This document shows, one piece after another, positions 53,324-63,154 of a DNA stretch of 64,000 nt. A program made the position numbers and the translations under genes. Under the pieces are notes generated by a model. The model saw only the letters and a program-made list of their open reading frames with translations, searched no databases and was not told the DNA's origin. This DNA is from CAVVVS01 sp963751355 (GTDB lineage Bacteria; Bacteroidota; Ignavibacteria; Ignavibacteriales; Ignavibacteriaceae): assembly GCA_963751355.1 (NCBI GenBank), contig CAVVVS010000105.1:101316-165315 (forward strand), given 5' to 3'. The number at the start of each line of letters is the position of its first letter. The first letter of the stretch is position 1.

Positions 53324-53989
53324 AATGTACCCCTCATTTTATAAAATAGTTCTAAACGAATAACTTATAAGACGGTACGAAAATACTTATCAATAATTAA
53401 TTTGTTTAGTGAAATTCTACTAAATGCGAATAGAATCGACATTAGGCCGATTTTATCGATAAATGGCAACTTACATTTTTAATTATCGTAAAACAAATAA
53501 TCTTTAAATAAAACTTGCTAATATTTTTGACAGCCCATATTAATAAAAAAAATAATCTTTTTCCACTAAATTTTTATTATTCGACAAGCGGTCATATTTG
53601 TCGACGAAGGACAAATATTTTAAAAATTATTGATAATCCCAATTTTTCTGTTAGAAAAGTTTGCCGTTCTGACTGATAAGCCGCCACTATCATTATGTAT
53701 ATCATTTATTAAAGATAAAAATTAATCATCAAAATCAATTTATTCTTACAAGGCTTGAAGAAATTAATTTAATAAAATGTTAGTATTACATAGTAATTTT
53801 AATGAATAGAAAAAGCGATAGATAAAAAATTGCTTTAATTGTACATTAATTCCTCTAATTATAAATTTTGAATAATAAATTACATAACCACTCGAATTTT
53901 TACCAGGTGTTATGTTTTGTTTTCCATCTGAGAAGTATGCTTGCTATGAAGTTTTTTAGATTAATATGCAAGATAAGTGCCTGCAAGAA
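53324..53989. other. Spacer with a stem-loop
   Basis: 666 AT-rich bases between the small ORF and the decayed Fn3 tail. Its one clear element is the stem-loop at 53594-53618; the rest shows only A/T runs. No ORF with support is present on either strand. Confidence 0.45.
53594..53618. other. Nine-base stem-loop ATATTTGTC/GACAAATAT
   Basis: A perfect nine-base inverted repeat with a seven-base loop (GACGAAG), followed on the plus strand by TTTAAAA. A second overlapping repeat, TCGACAA (53581) with TTGTCGA (53598), uses part of the same bases. It could be an operator or terminator. A related ATTCGACAA word is at 56550. Confidence 0.45.
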
Positions 53990-54419
53990 TCAAACTAAAT
54001 GCGCCCCTATTTTCCAATAATAATTTCCTTCCGGCGGATTGTTTAACTGTACGTAATTCGCGGTGATATTATTCACAGCCTTTGCATTTGCAAATGATTT
54101 ATCCGTAGTGTATTGAAAAGTATAAGATTGACTTGCTTGTGCTCGTTCGGGCAGATGTTAAGACAATAGACGCAAGGTTGTATTTATTTTAATTGCATTT
54201 ATCGGAGAAACCCGCTATAGGCTAAACCGGTCTGTAGTTGAAGCAGTCGTAAATTGGAACCAGTCTGATGATTTTGAAGCACTATTTAGCAAACCTGCCG
54301 TAACTTTCCAGTAATAAGTAGCCCTGCATCAAGATCGGCAAATCTACATAAAGATTAGTCCCTTCAGATATTCCACTTATGTTCCAGTAAAATGTCGAGT
54401 TAATGTATAAACAGTGGAA
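53990..54419 (-). pseudogene. Decayed Fn3-repeat tail of the beta-helix protein
   Basis: After the beta-helix gene stop the minus strand still encodes fragments of Fn3-like domains in changing frames. They read STFYWNISGISEGTNLYVDL, then TYYWKVTAGLLNSASKSSDW with FQFTTAST, then QSYTFQYTTDKSFANAKAVN, and finally EGNYYWKIGAHLV before TGA 53990-53992. At least four indels or stops separate them. The repeats match those of the upstream gene (YYWRVIV), so the ancestral protein was about 140 residues longer. Confidence 0.75.
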
Positions 54420-56342
54420 TTAATTACCGGCTTGATATGACGGATAAGTGGTAATTGCATCCTTAGCAGTTGTAAACGAACTTGCATTAGAAACTTTTAC
54501 AACTTTTCCGTTAGTAGATCTAACAATTACTCTCCAATAATAAGTTGTATCTCCGTCCAATTGCCCAGTAAGAGTGTAATTTAATGAACTGCCTGTAAAA
54601 AATGTTTCGGTTATTGAATTATCAGCCCAATCCTCAACCGAAGGTGTGGTAGAATTTTTACATATCTGCAGTTCAAAATTAGTATTGCCGGTTACAGTAG
54701 AGATAACCCATGCAAACATTACGGAACTGTAGTTGAACAAAGTAGAGCCGCTTGAAGGATTGGATAAAGCCAGATTTATATTTGAAACAGTGGCGAAGCT
54801 AAATTCATTAAATGTTTGACTGTTTCCACTATTATCTGTATAAGTCACTGTCCAATAATATTTTGTATTATTTTTTAAATAGGGGCCCAATTCTTTCTCG
54901 AATGCTTTATTAGTAACTTTTCCACCCAAGCTAGTGGCATTAGAACCAACTGAAATTGGGACACTAATTGAATAAGAATGGCTTCTTGTTCCAATTTTTA
55001 ATGTATACGAACTAACATTGGCATCATCCCATTGAAAGGTAGGCAACAGAGAAACTCCGGTTATGGCATTGCCGGGTTCTCGAAGGCTGACTGATTTTGT
55101 TGTAAAACTACCTGTTACGTAAGCGCTTTTTCGTAGAGTTGTTTTGGTTTCTGCTTTCACTCTCCAATAGTATGTTGTATTTGCATTCAATCTGCCTGAG
55201 GGAACGGTTTGGAATGTATTCGTATTAATATTGTAAAGTCGATATAAATAACTGTGGGAAAAATTAGACTCTGGTGATAATTGTACGGTATATTGTACTG
55301 TTTCTCCATTTACATTATTAGTTACGGCATCATAACCCAATGTCGGAGTAAAAGATACAGCCTTAACTCCATTAAGTGAAAGGTTCGTCGGAGCAGCTAG
55401 AGCAGTGACAGGACCTGATGTACTAACACCTGCACCGTAAGTATTATTAGCGGCATTTACCGTATTAGTTGTTTTATTCTGAATTCCTAAATTTACACTT
55501 GAAAAAGAATTTGAAGTAATAGCAAGCGTACCTGCACCGGGATTATCTTCCACGTTTATAGCCGCAGCGTCAGTTGGTGTTTTATGATCAATAACATTGC
55601 TGATAATATTGCTTTCTAAATCCGCACTTGGTGTATTCCCTTCGAGACCTATTGCATGCGCCCATAAACCATCAAGATTATTAATTGTGTTACCTTTTAT
55701 TTGAAGATTGATAATCTTTCCTGTAGAAGGACTCACAGAATGATTTATCAATATTCCACAGGCACCGTGCCCGCAGCTGGTAATAGAAGAGATATTATTA
55801 CTTTGGATAGCAACATCATCAAAGTTTTTATTCCCGTTTGAATCCCCTATAAGAATCCCCTTTGTAGAGCAGGAACCCGAACTTATATTTTTAATCGTAT
55901 TACCGGTTATCGAGATATTATTAATATTAGACGAAAAACACTTAATATATATCCCAGCATTCGTAGCTCGGTCTATAGTGTTATTTTTTATGGTAAGATT
56001 GCTACAACCAGTTGCGGTAATTCCATAAAAACCGGAAGGATTTTTAATTATTAAACCTTCTATATTAACATTGTTAGCTGAGATTGTAATCACTCCATCA
56101 ATTTCAGCATTGTTAGTCGATCTCAAGGTAATACTTTTGCTGACCACTAGACTTTCAGTATATGGTCCACCGCTAGCATCCACAATGATTATATCATTAG
56201 TGCTTGCCGCTGAAATGGCTACAGAAATTGTTGAATAATCGCTAGGAACGTTTATAGTATTAGCGTATGTCGCAGTTGCTATTAAAGCACCAAACAATAA
56301 AATAAATACGAGACTACATAAAAGCTGTATTCTCTTTTTCAT
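54420..56342 (-). CDS. Secreted right-handed beta-helix protein with Fn3-like repeats
   Basis: A 640-residue secreted protein. A signal peptide ends at ATYAN (about 28). Residues 30-310 form a parallel beta-helix (PbH1) with many N-x-I-x-G repeats (NNVNIEGLIIKNPSG, SNLTIKNNTIDRATNAGIYI, IQIKGNT-type turns). Residues 320-640 hold three or more Fn3-like domains (NANTTYYWRVKAE, NNTKYYWTVTYTD, DGDTTYYWRVIVRS). Such folds bind or modify polysaccharides. Its C-terminal end is abrupt (YPSYQAGN) and the following DNA keeps decayed repeats, so the protein is probably truncated. No catalytic residues are recognised. Confidence 0.82.
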   Translation of the reverse strand: MKKRIQLLCSLVFILLFGALIATATYANTINVPSDYSTISVAISAASTNDIIIVDASGGPYTESLVVSKSITLRSTNNAEIDGVITISANNVNIEGLIIKNPSGFYGITATGCSNLTIKNNTIDRATNAGIYIKCFSSNINNISITGNTIKNISSGSCSTKGILIGDSNGNKNFDDVAIQSNNISSITSCGHGACGILINHSVSPSTGKIINLQIKGNTINNLDGLWAHAIGLEGNTPSADLESNIISNVIDHKTPTDAAAINVEDNPGAGTLAITSNSFSSVNLGIQNKTTNTVNAANNTYGAGVSTSGPVTALAAPTNLSLNGVKAVSFTPTLGYDAVTNNVNGETVQYTVQLSPESNFSHSYLYRLYNINTNTFQTVPSGRLNANTTYYWRVKAETKTTLRKSAYVTGSFTTKSVSLREPGNAITGVSLLPTFQWDDANVSSYTLKIGTRSHSYSISVPISVGSNATSLGGKVTNKAFEKELGPYLKNNTKYYWTVTYTDNSGNSQTFNEFSFATVSNINLALSNPSSGSTLFNYSSVMFAWVISTVTGNTNFELQICKNSTTPSVEDWADNSITETFFTGSSLNYTLTGQLDGDTTYYWRVIVRSTNGKVVKVSNASSFTTAKDAITTYPSYQAGN

Positions 56343-57441
56343 TGTGTTTCCCTCACATTGAAAATTATAAAATAGTTTTAAACTTTTGCTAATTGATATA
56401 TTATTTTATCAATTTTTTCTTACAAGCATTTTTTGAAAACATTCTGCGTTTTCTAATTATTTACTGTAAAATAGTTTTTAGCTTAAACACGACAAATTCA
56501 ACTTGATAAATTTTTCAATTTAAGAGAAGAAATTTTCTACGTGTAATCATTTAATTCGACAAATGGTTATGTGGAACGATAAAAGGAATTATTTTTTTCC
56601 CCTATCCAATCCAAATCCGTAATAAAGTTATAAATAATTATAAGATTTGATATTTAGGAAGTTTGCTTTGCCGTTTGCTATATGGAGACCGTGTGAAGTT
56701 TATGCGGCATAAATGTTGTCTTACAATGTAATTCTGTGTTTTGAAACGCACTCGATATGATTGACAAATTAAAAAACTATCCAGTATGCTATTTTTTCAA
56801 AATCCTGGAATGAGTAAAAAAATTTTTAAAATGTTGCGTGTCTTGTCCAAAGCCACAAATTATTAATTTTAAAAAGATTAGTTTCTATCCGCATAAAAAT
56901 TAATTCCTAATTCAAAACAGAATAATAAAATTATTCTACAAACGAACAATTTTTATCGATGAGAGGTAATATATCACGAAGAAAGGAAGGCATTTTTTCA
57001 TCTATTCGTAGACTCAGGTTTCTACGCCATTCTAATATTTTGTTAAGATAACAGCGAATAAATTAAAAAAAGAGACCTGCTTCAAAGATTCAATTAATAA
57101 TACGAGAATTGAAACAGCATCAATAATCACTTGTTCATCTTCCGATATTCAACCAGTTATTTTCTATATAATCTTTATGTTAAAAACTAATAACACAGTA
57201 AAAGTTTTTAAATTTTTTGTTTAGTAAAATTGAGACATAACTAAAAAGATAAAAATTTTAAGTAATTTTGAACTTTATTAATTACTTAAGGTTCGTTAAG
57301 CCTTGCTCATTTGTTTCAGGAAAACACAGTTTACAGTTGATATTAATGTTCAAAGTTATAATATTCAAAACTTAAAAATTCACATTTTTGCATTTTATGC
57401 TACTTCATCATTCAATTATCAATCTATAAACCGGAGGTGTA
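56343..57441. other. Large AT-rich divergent spacer
   Basis: 1099 bases between the beta-helix gene (minus) and the transporter (plus), so promoters for both should lie here. An ATTCGACAA word near 56550 resembles the start of the stem-loop block at 53578. The transporter end shows GGAGG at 57433-57437, a strong ribosome site six bases before its ATG. I find no tRNA, ORF, IS end or recognised riboswitch. Long T and A runs dominate. Confidence 0.5.
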
Positions 57442-59025
57442 ATGCCACAAAACGGAGAAAGAGATCAGTGGGCTAGTAAAATAGGACTCATACTTGCCGT
57501 GGCAGGTAACGCTGTTGGTCTGGGTAATTTTTTAAGATTTCCCGTACAGGCAGCGGAAAACGGCGGCGGCGCTTTTATGATTCCTTATTTTATTTTCTTT
57601 TTGATTTTGGGAATTCCACTAATGTGGATCGAATGGGGAATCGGACGACACGGAGGTAAATACAGGCACGGGAGTGCTCCCGGAATGTTTGATGTAATAT
57701 GGAAAAATAAACTGGCAAAATATTTCGGCGCCCTCGGTCTCTTTATTTCTCTTGTTATTCTTATCTATTATACCTACATCGAATCATGGACACTCGGTTT
57801 CAGTATTTTTTCCTTAACCAAATCTTACTTTGATGAAACAACCTTCCATGCTATGAAAACATTCCTTTACAGCTATCAAGGAAGAGTGCCCAGTGCTCAT
57901 TTTTCATCAGTTTTACCTGCTTATTTATTGATGCTGGTAACCTTTGGATTAAATTTCTGGATCCTTTACAAGGGGATTTCCCATGGAATTGAAAAATTGG
58001 CTAAGATTGCAATGCCTTTGTTATTGGTCTTTGCTGCTATTCTTGCGGTAAGAGTTATGACTTTGGGAACTCCGGATCCATCAATTCCTCAAAATTCTGT
58101 GTGGAACGGGTTTGCCTTCATTTGGAATCCTAATTTTTCAAAACTAGGCGACCCCAAAATATGGCTGGCTGCGGCAGGACAGATTTTCTTCACACTTTCC
58201 GTAGGTATGGGGACAATACATGCATACGCAAGTTATCTGAAACCGAAGGATGATATTGCATTATCCGGTCTTACTACGGCAGCTACCAACGAATTTGCGG
58301 AAGTCGTATTAGGCGGTTCAATTGCTATTCCGGTTGCGGTTGCGTTTTTCGGATTAGCGGCTACACAGCAATTTGCAAGCGGTGGCGCTTTTGATCTCGG
58401 GTTTGTTTCAATGCCTTTAATCTTCCAAAAAATCCCGCTTGGTCAGTTTTTCGGATTTTTGTGGTTCCTATTGTTATTTTTTGCGGGAATAACTTCCTCG
58501 GTAGCTATGGGGCAGCCGGTAGTAGCATTCCTTGAAGATGAGTTCGGAATGAGCAGGAAGAAAGCCGTTACCACATTAGCAATCGTTGTATTGATAGCTG
58601 TTCAATTTGTTATTTTCTTTCTAAAATATGGCTTCTTGGATGAAATGGATTACTGGGCTGGTACTTTCGGCCTGGTCGTCTTCGCTCTCATTGAAACAGT
58701 CTTATTCATGTGGGTTTTCGGAGCCGATAAAGCATGGGAAGAAATGAACGAGGGAGGAGATATCGCAATTCCGAAAATATTCTATTATATTATGAAGTAT
58801 ATTACCCCATTGGTTCTGGTTGTAGTTATGATATGGTGGTTCATTAATGATGCAATTCCTACCTTAATGCTCACACATGCTTCTGCGGAAGATATACCAT
58901 ATATATGGGGTTCCAGGGCATTAATGGTTCTGTTAGGTATTGGATTATTGTTTCTTGTTAAGAAGGCGTGGTCTAATCATAACCAAAACAACGGGAAGCA
59001 AAGTAATCTTGTTACGGACAAATAG
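57442..59025 (+). CDS. Sodium-dependent transporter (NSS/SNF family)
   Basis: A 527-residue inner-membrane symporter of the neurotransmitter-sodium type with about 12 helices. The first helix has AVAGNAVGLGNFLRFPVQAA, with the sodium and substrate site GNAVGLGNF. GGGAFMIPYF and GWGIGRHGG-type loops follow (WGIGRHGGKY). Members import amino acids (leucine, methionine, alanine, tyrosine) with sodium. The adjacent microprotein of MetS type points to methionine or small aliphatic amino acids. GGAGG lies six bases upstream of ATG. Length is normal. Confidence 0.92.
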   Translation: MPQNGERDQWASKIGLILAVAGNAVGLGNFLRFPVQAAENGGGAFMIPYFIFFLILGIPLMWIEWGIGRHGGKYRHGSAPGMFDVIWKNKLAKYFGALGLFISLVILIYYTYIESWTLGFSIFSLTKSYFDETTFHAMKTFLYSYQGRVPSAHFSSVLPAYLLMLVTFGLNFWILYKGISHGIEKLAKIAMPLLLVFAAILAVRVMTLGTPDPSIPQNSVWNGFAFIWNPNFSKLGDPKIWLAAAGQIFFTLSVGMGTIHAYASYLKPKDDIALSGLTTAATNEFAEVVLGGSIAIPVAVAFFGLAATQQFASGGAFDLGFVSMPLIFQKIPLGQFFGFLWFLLLFFAGITSSVAMGQPVVAFLEDEFGMSRKKAVTTLAIVVLIAVQFVIFFLKYGFLDEMDYWAGTFGLVVFALIETVLFMWVFGADKAWEEMNEGGDIAIPKIFYYIMKYITPLVLVVVMIWWFINDAIPTLMLTHASAEDIPYIWGSRALMVLLGIGLLFLVKKAWSNHNQNNGKQSNLVTDK

Positions 59026-59057
59026 AAATGAATTAATTAATTTAAAGGATATAAATT

Positions 59058-59168
59058 ATGGGAATGCATACATCGGGAATTATTTTCATGGTTATGGCTT
59101 GGGGAATAATTATAGTTCTTAGTGTATTTTGTTTTGGTAAAGTATTTAAATCGGAAAAAAAGAACTAA
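59058..59168 (+). CDS. metS: MetS-family small subunit of NSS transporter
   Basis: A 36-residue membrane microprotein beginning MGMHTSGIIFMVMAWGII and ending GKVFKSEKKN: one hydrophobic helix with a basic tail. It is placed 32 bases after the transporter stop, with AAAGGAT about seven bases before its ATG. In MetP/MetS-type systems a small protein of this shape and position is required for transport by a NSS permease. The reading matches that pattern, and the gene is too short for ordinary ORF calling. A strong hairpin terminator follows. Confidence 0.8.
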   Translation: MGMHTSGIIFMVMAWGIIIVLSVFCFGKVFKSEKKN

Positions 59169-59203
59169 AAAAAAGAGATGGGCAGTTTCATTCTGCCCAT
59201 CTC
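59167..59203 (-). terminator. Bidirectional hairpin terminator
   Basis: GAGATGGGCAG (59175-59185) and CTGCCCATCTC (59193-59203) form an eleven-base perfect stem with a seven-base loop. On the minus strand it is followed by a T tract (eight A at 59167-59174), giving a textbook intrinsic terminator for the PFK gene. For the plus-strand transporter operon it also lies just past the metS stop. Confidence 0.88.
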
Positions 59204-59226
59204 ATTTGAATAACTAAATTATCAGA

Positions 59227-60615
59227 CTAATTATTCGGAATTACTTCTCCGTTCTCTTCTTTTTTATGTTTCGTATGTTTCTTCGCCGGAGGTTTGTGAG
59301 CATCATTTTTTTCGGGAGCAGCTAATTGAAACATACCATCCTCTAAGTTTTTATATAGAAGATCACGTTCCATTAAATAATAAAACTGGTTTTGGAACTC
59401 TTCCAAAGAAACTCCGCAAGTTGCGGCATATTTGGCAAGTTCATGCGGATCCTCAAAGTCAGCCCGGTTTAATCTTAGCATATAACGACGTGCAATATAA
59501 AAAGTTTCAGAACTTGGATCTACCAAACGGACTTTTGTTTTCTTTGTATTCGGATCGATAATATCTTTAAAAAACATAGGTACAAAGCGACCGTTCTGGA
59601 TTGACACCATAGCGGCATTACCTCCGGTCAAGATGAATTGAGCAGCAGCGAAACCAAGATCACGGGTATATTCCATATCGAATGGGATTGGGTCGGCACA
59701 GCGTAATTCATAACCTATATTTTTTGCAACTATAGTCGACTTTATCTGGAACTCTTTCAATCTCTCCTGCACTTTATATTTCAATATTTCACCGAAATTT
59801 ATCTCGGCTATTCTGATATTATCGTGGGCATCTCTTTCAATATTTACGAGGGATTCAAGTTCTTTATGATCTAACCTTTCAACTAATCCCTCGGCTAAAA
59901 CGGCTACACCGTCTCTTCTTCCGTAACTGAGCCTTTTAATGATTGCGCCAACCATAACATCCACAATATGAGATAATTTTATTTTACCTTCGGGAAATTC
60001 TTCAGGGATTAAAGTTAGCGTTGCACCGGTTGCTTTACCGATACCCAACGCAAGATGACCTGCCTTTCTGCCCATAGAGACAACAAAATACCAACGAGAA
60101 GTAGTTTGTGCATCCACCATAAGGTTCTTTACTACTTCAACACCGATATGCCTGGCTGTTTGGAATCCAAAAGTAGGAATACCATGGGGTAAATCTAGAT
60201 CATTATCAATTGTTTTAGGAACATGAACAACTTTAATTCTTCCCGCAGCCATTTCTTCTACTTTTAATGCACTAAATGCAGTGTCATCTCCTCCGATAGA
60301 AATTAACTTATCAACATTGAGCCGTAAAAGTGACGTAACGGTATTTTCTAAATGTTTTTTATTCTTAGTAGGATTATTTCTAGCAATGCCTATGTAGGAA
60401 CCGCCTCTAAAATGGATGCGGCTGACATTTTCAATATCAAGCTCCTTTACATGTGAAATTTCTCCCTCCATAATCCATTTAAAACCGTCCTTTATTCCTA
60501 TAACTTCCACACCTTCGAGTGCGGCACGAATAGTTGCAGCTCCTATAACACTGTTGATACCCGGCGCCGGTCCGCCACCGACTAATATCGCTAATTTTTT
60601 TGGCGCTATGGACAT
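59227..60615 (-). CDS. 6-phosphofructokinase, probably PPi-dependent
   Basis: A 462-residue PFK-family enzyme. The nucleotide loop GGGPAPGINSVI (residues 13-24), GGDDTAFS and PKTIDNDLDLP are visible. In this family GGDG with GTIDND indicates ATP, while GGDD with PKTIDND indicates pyrophosphate as donor, so the two residues seen here (Asp in GGDD and Lys in PKTIDND) point to PPi. The C-terminus is extended by a basic tail (KPPAKKHTKHKK). It catalyses fructose-6-phosphate to fructose-1,6-bisphosphate reversibly in the cytoplasm. It is single-gene, ending at a strong terminator. Confidence 0.88.
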   Translation of the reverse strand: MSIAPKKLAILVGGGPAPGINSVIGAATIRAALEGVEVIGIKDGFKWIMEGEISHVKELDIENVSRIHFRGGSYIGIARNNPTKNKKHLENTVTSLLRLNVDKLISIGGDDTAFSALKVEEMAAGRIKVVHVPKTIDNDLDLPHGIPTFGFQTARHIGVEVVKNLMVDAQTTSRWYFVVSMGRKAGHLALGIGKATGATLTLIPEEFPEGKIKLSHIVDVMVGAIIKRLSYGRRDGVAVLAEGLVERLDHKELESLVNIERDAHDNIRIAEINFGEILKYKVQERLKEFQIKSTIVAKNIGYELRCADPIPFDMEYTRDLGFAAAQFILTGGNAAMVSIQNGRFVPMFFKDIIDPNTKKTKVRLVDPSSETFYIARRYMLRLNRADFEDPHELAKYAATCGVSLEEFQNQFYYLMERDLLYKNLEDGMFQLAAPEKNDAHKPPAKKHTKHKKEENGEVIPNN

Positions 60616-60806
60616 CTCCCAACTCCTTGCTTTTAATTTTCTTATAATACTGTGCCTAATTCAATTAAATCTACCCGGTATTCCTGAAAAGTTAATCTTG
60701 ATAATTCAAGTTTTTATTTGAATTACATTCAATGCATTTACATCAGCAGAATACCTTCTTCAATCAGGTTCATGTAACATAATTTGAATAATTTAATAAT
60801 ATATTT

Positions 60807-62987
60807 TTAAAGAACTTTTAGTTTCGCAAATTTAAGCATTAATTGCTTTACATTGTTACCCTCAAAAACAACCGTGGCTTTTTGCATTTCACCCACACCG
60901 CTAATTTGGGTAACTTTGCCGAGTCCGAATTTTTCGTGCATTACTCTGCTCCCCGGCTTCAATGATTTATTTGTCTGATCGAAGGATTCATATTCCATAT
61001 TTTCAAAATACTCATAATACATTTCCTTTTTCGATTTGCGCGATGATTTTCTTCCGATACCTCCGTTTACTTCTTTAAAGGTTGACGGTTCCAGTTCATC
61101 AATAAATCTTGAACGGCTTTGATAAGCTACTTCACCGAAACGGTAGCGCGAACGGGCATGGGAAAGATACACCTTTTTTTGAGCACGGGTGACAGCCACG
61201 TAAAATAGCCGTCTTTCTTCTGCGATACTCGCATCGGAACTAAATTTATTGGAAAGCGGAAAAATATCTTCTTCACAGCCCGAAATAAAGACTACAGGAA
61301 ACTCTAAACCTTTGGCACTATGAATAGTCATCATAGTAACGTGATTTTGTTCTTCTTCGTAAGTATCAATGCCTGAAATCAGAGATACATCTTCCAGGTA
61401 TTGATCAAGTTTTGCATCTTTGTTGGAATTTGAAAACTCGCTCAATGCTGAAAGCAATTCGTTAATGTTTTCCCATCTTGTTTTTGATTCCGGTGTATTT
61501 TCTTCTTTGAACATCCGTAGAACACCTAATTCGTCGACCAATGCGCGGGATAGTTCACCGACGGACAATTTGTCTTTCAAGTCAATATATTTATCAAGCA
61601 GTATTTTGAATCCCTTCACATTTTTTTGAATTCTTTCTTTTATATCGATTACTTCAAAAACCCTGGTCATGGTTTCAAAAAGTGATATTTCATGCTTGCG
61701 GGCAAAGGCAATCATGCGGGTAATAGTAGTATTCCCGATCCCTCTTTGCGGAAAATTCATTATTCTTAAAAGGCTTTCCTCATCATTTTGATTAGAAATA
61801 ACCCGGAGATAAGCAACTATATCCTTCACCTCTTTTCTTTTATAGAATTCGATTCCGCCTATAATTCTGTATGGAATTTTTTCACGCCTAAATACATCTT
61901 CCAGCGCACGCGATTGAGCATTAGTACGGTAAAAAACTGAAAAATCTTTATGAGATAATTTTTTCTTGGATATTTCCTGCTTAATATATTTAGCAATTTG
62001 ATACGCTTCGTCCTTTTCATCGGCACATTTAATTAAGGTCAGCAAATCACCGTCGTTATTTCCCGTCCAGAGAGTTTTTATTATCTGTTCTTTATTATTT
62101 TTAATTACCGAATCTGCAGCGGCCAATATTGTCTTTGTAGATCTGTAATTTTGTTCAAGTTTGAAGACTTTATGCTTGGGAAAATCCTTCTCAAAATCCA
62201 GCATATTTCCGATATTTGCTCCGCGCCAACTGTAAATACTTTGAGCATCATCCCCAACTACGCAAATCTTACCGTCTTTGTTAGTTAACATTTTAAGCAA
62301 TTCATACTGTGCTAAATTAGTATCCTGAAATTCGTCAACCAATAGATATTCAAATTTCTTCTTATATTTTTGTAAAATTTTTGAATTACCGTTAAAAAGT
62401 TGTATGGGTTTCAACAACAAATCTTCAAAATCCATCGCATTATTTTCTACTAATCGCTTCTGATACTCATCAAATATTTCAGCAACTTTTTCATCGATGA
62501 ATGAGTCGATATGTTTCTTTTTAAATTCAGCAGGCAGTATCATTTGATTTTTTAAAAAACTAATTCTGTGCTTCACAGAATTAGCAGTTATATTTTCAAT
62601 ATCAATATTTAAATTCGAAATTATATTTGAAACTAAAGAGAGTGAATCTTCGGCATCATATATGGAGTAGTTACTCTCATATTTGATCGCACTAGCTTCG
62701 ATTCTAAGAATGCGGGCGAAAATTGAATGAAATGTTCCCATCCAAATTTTACTCGCTTTTGCACCGATAAGTTCTTTTATGCGTTCCTTCATTTCGCTGG
62801 CAGCTTTATTTGTAAACGTAAGTGCCAATAGGCTTTCAGGTTCATAACCTTCATCAATTAAATAAGCAATTTTATAAGTCAGAACCCTTGTTTTACCGGA
62901 TCCGGCGCCGGCTACAATCATGTGAGGTCCGCTGTTATATTCAACAGCCTTTTTTTGGTCGTCATTTAATGATTTTAAGTTGATCAT
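60807..62987 (-). CDS. pcrA: ATP-dependent DNA helicase PcrA/UvrD
   Basis: A superfamily 1A helicase of about 726 residues. Motif I is IVAGAGSGKTRVLTYK, followed by LALTFTNKAASEM (Ia), VDEFQDTNLAQY (II), VVGDDAQSIYSWRGA (III), LEQNYRST (IV), MTIHSAKGLEFPVVF (V) and RRLFYVAVTRAQ (VI). The C-terminal Tudor-like element VMHEKFGLGKVTQISG, which binds RNA polymerase in PcrA/UvrD, is present. It unwinds DNA in excision repair and removes RecA or stalled polymerase. I begin at ATG 62987 (MINLKSLNDDQ) rather than the TTG twelve codons upstream, which would add a lysine-rich extension. Confidence 0.94.
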   Translation of the reverse strand: MINLKSLNDDQKKAVEYNSGPHMIVAGAGSGKTRVLTYKIAYLIDEGYEPESLLALTFTNKAASEMKERIKELIGAKASKIWMGTFHSIFARILRIEASAIKYESNYSIYDAEDSLSLVSNIISNLNIDIENITANSVKHRISFLKNQMILPAEFKKKHIDSFIDEKVAEIFDEYQKRLVENNAMDFEDLLLKPIQLFNGNSKILQKYKKKFEYLLVDEFQDTNLAQYELLKMLTNKDGKICVVGDDAQSIYSWRGANIGNMLDFEKDFPKHKVFKLEQNYRSTKTILAAADSVIKNNKEQIIKTLWTGNNDGDLLTLIKCADEKDEAYQIAKYIKQEISKKKLSHKDFSVFYRTNAQSRALEDVFRREKIPYRIIGGIEFYKRKEVKDIVAYLRVISNQNDEESLLRIMNFPQRGIGNTTITRMIAFARKHEISLFETMTRVFEVIDIKERIQKNVKGFKILLDKYIDLKDKLSVGELSRALVDELGVLRMFKEENTPESKTRWENINELLSALSEFSNSNKDAKLDQYLEDVSLISGIDTYEEEQNHVTMMTIHSAKGLEFPVVFISGCEEDIFPLSNKFSSDASIAEERRLFYVAVTRAQKKVYLSHARSRYRFGEVAYQSRSRFIDELEPSTFKEVNGGIGRKSSRKSKKEMYYEYFENMEYESFDQTNKSLKPGSRVMHEKFGLGKVTQISGVGEMQKATVVFEGNNVKQLMLKFAKLKVL

Positions 62988-63154
62988 AGGTTTATTTTTG
63001 TTTATTTGTTGTATAAAACGCAATTTTTAAATTGCAAATATACTCATTTGTCATTGAAATTGAAAGGAAAGGGAATAGTTGCTTTCTCACATCATTTTAA
63101 GAAATGGGTATATTAAGTTTTTATATTAAAGTAAGTTAGGTAGGGTATATATTA

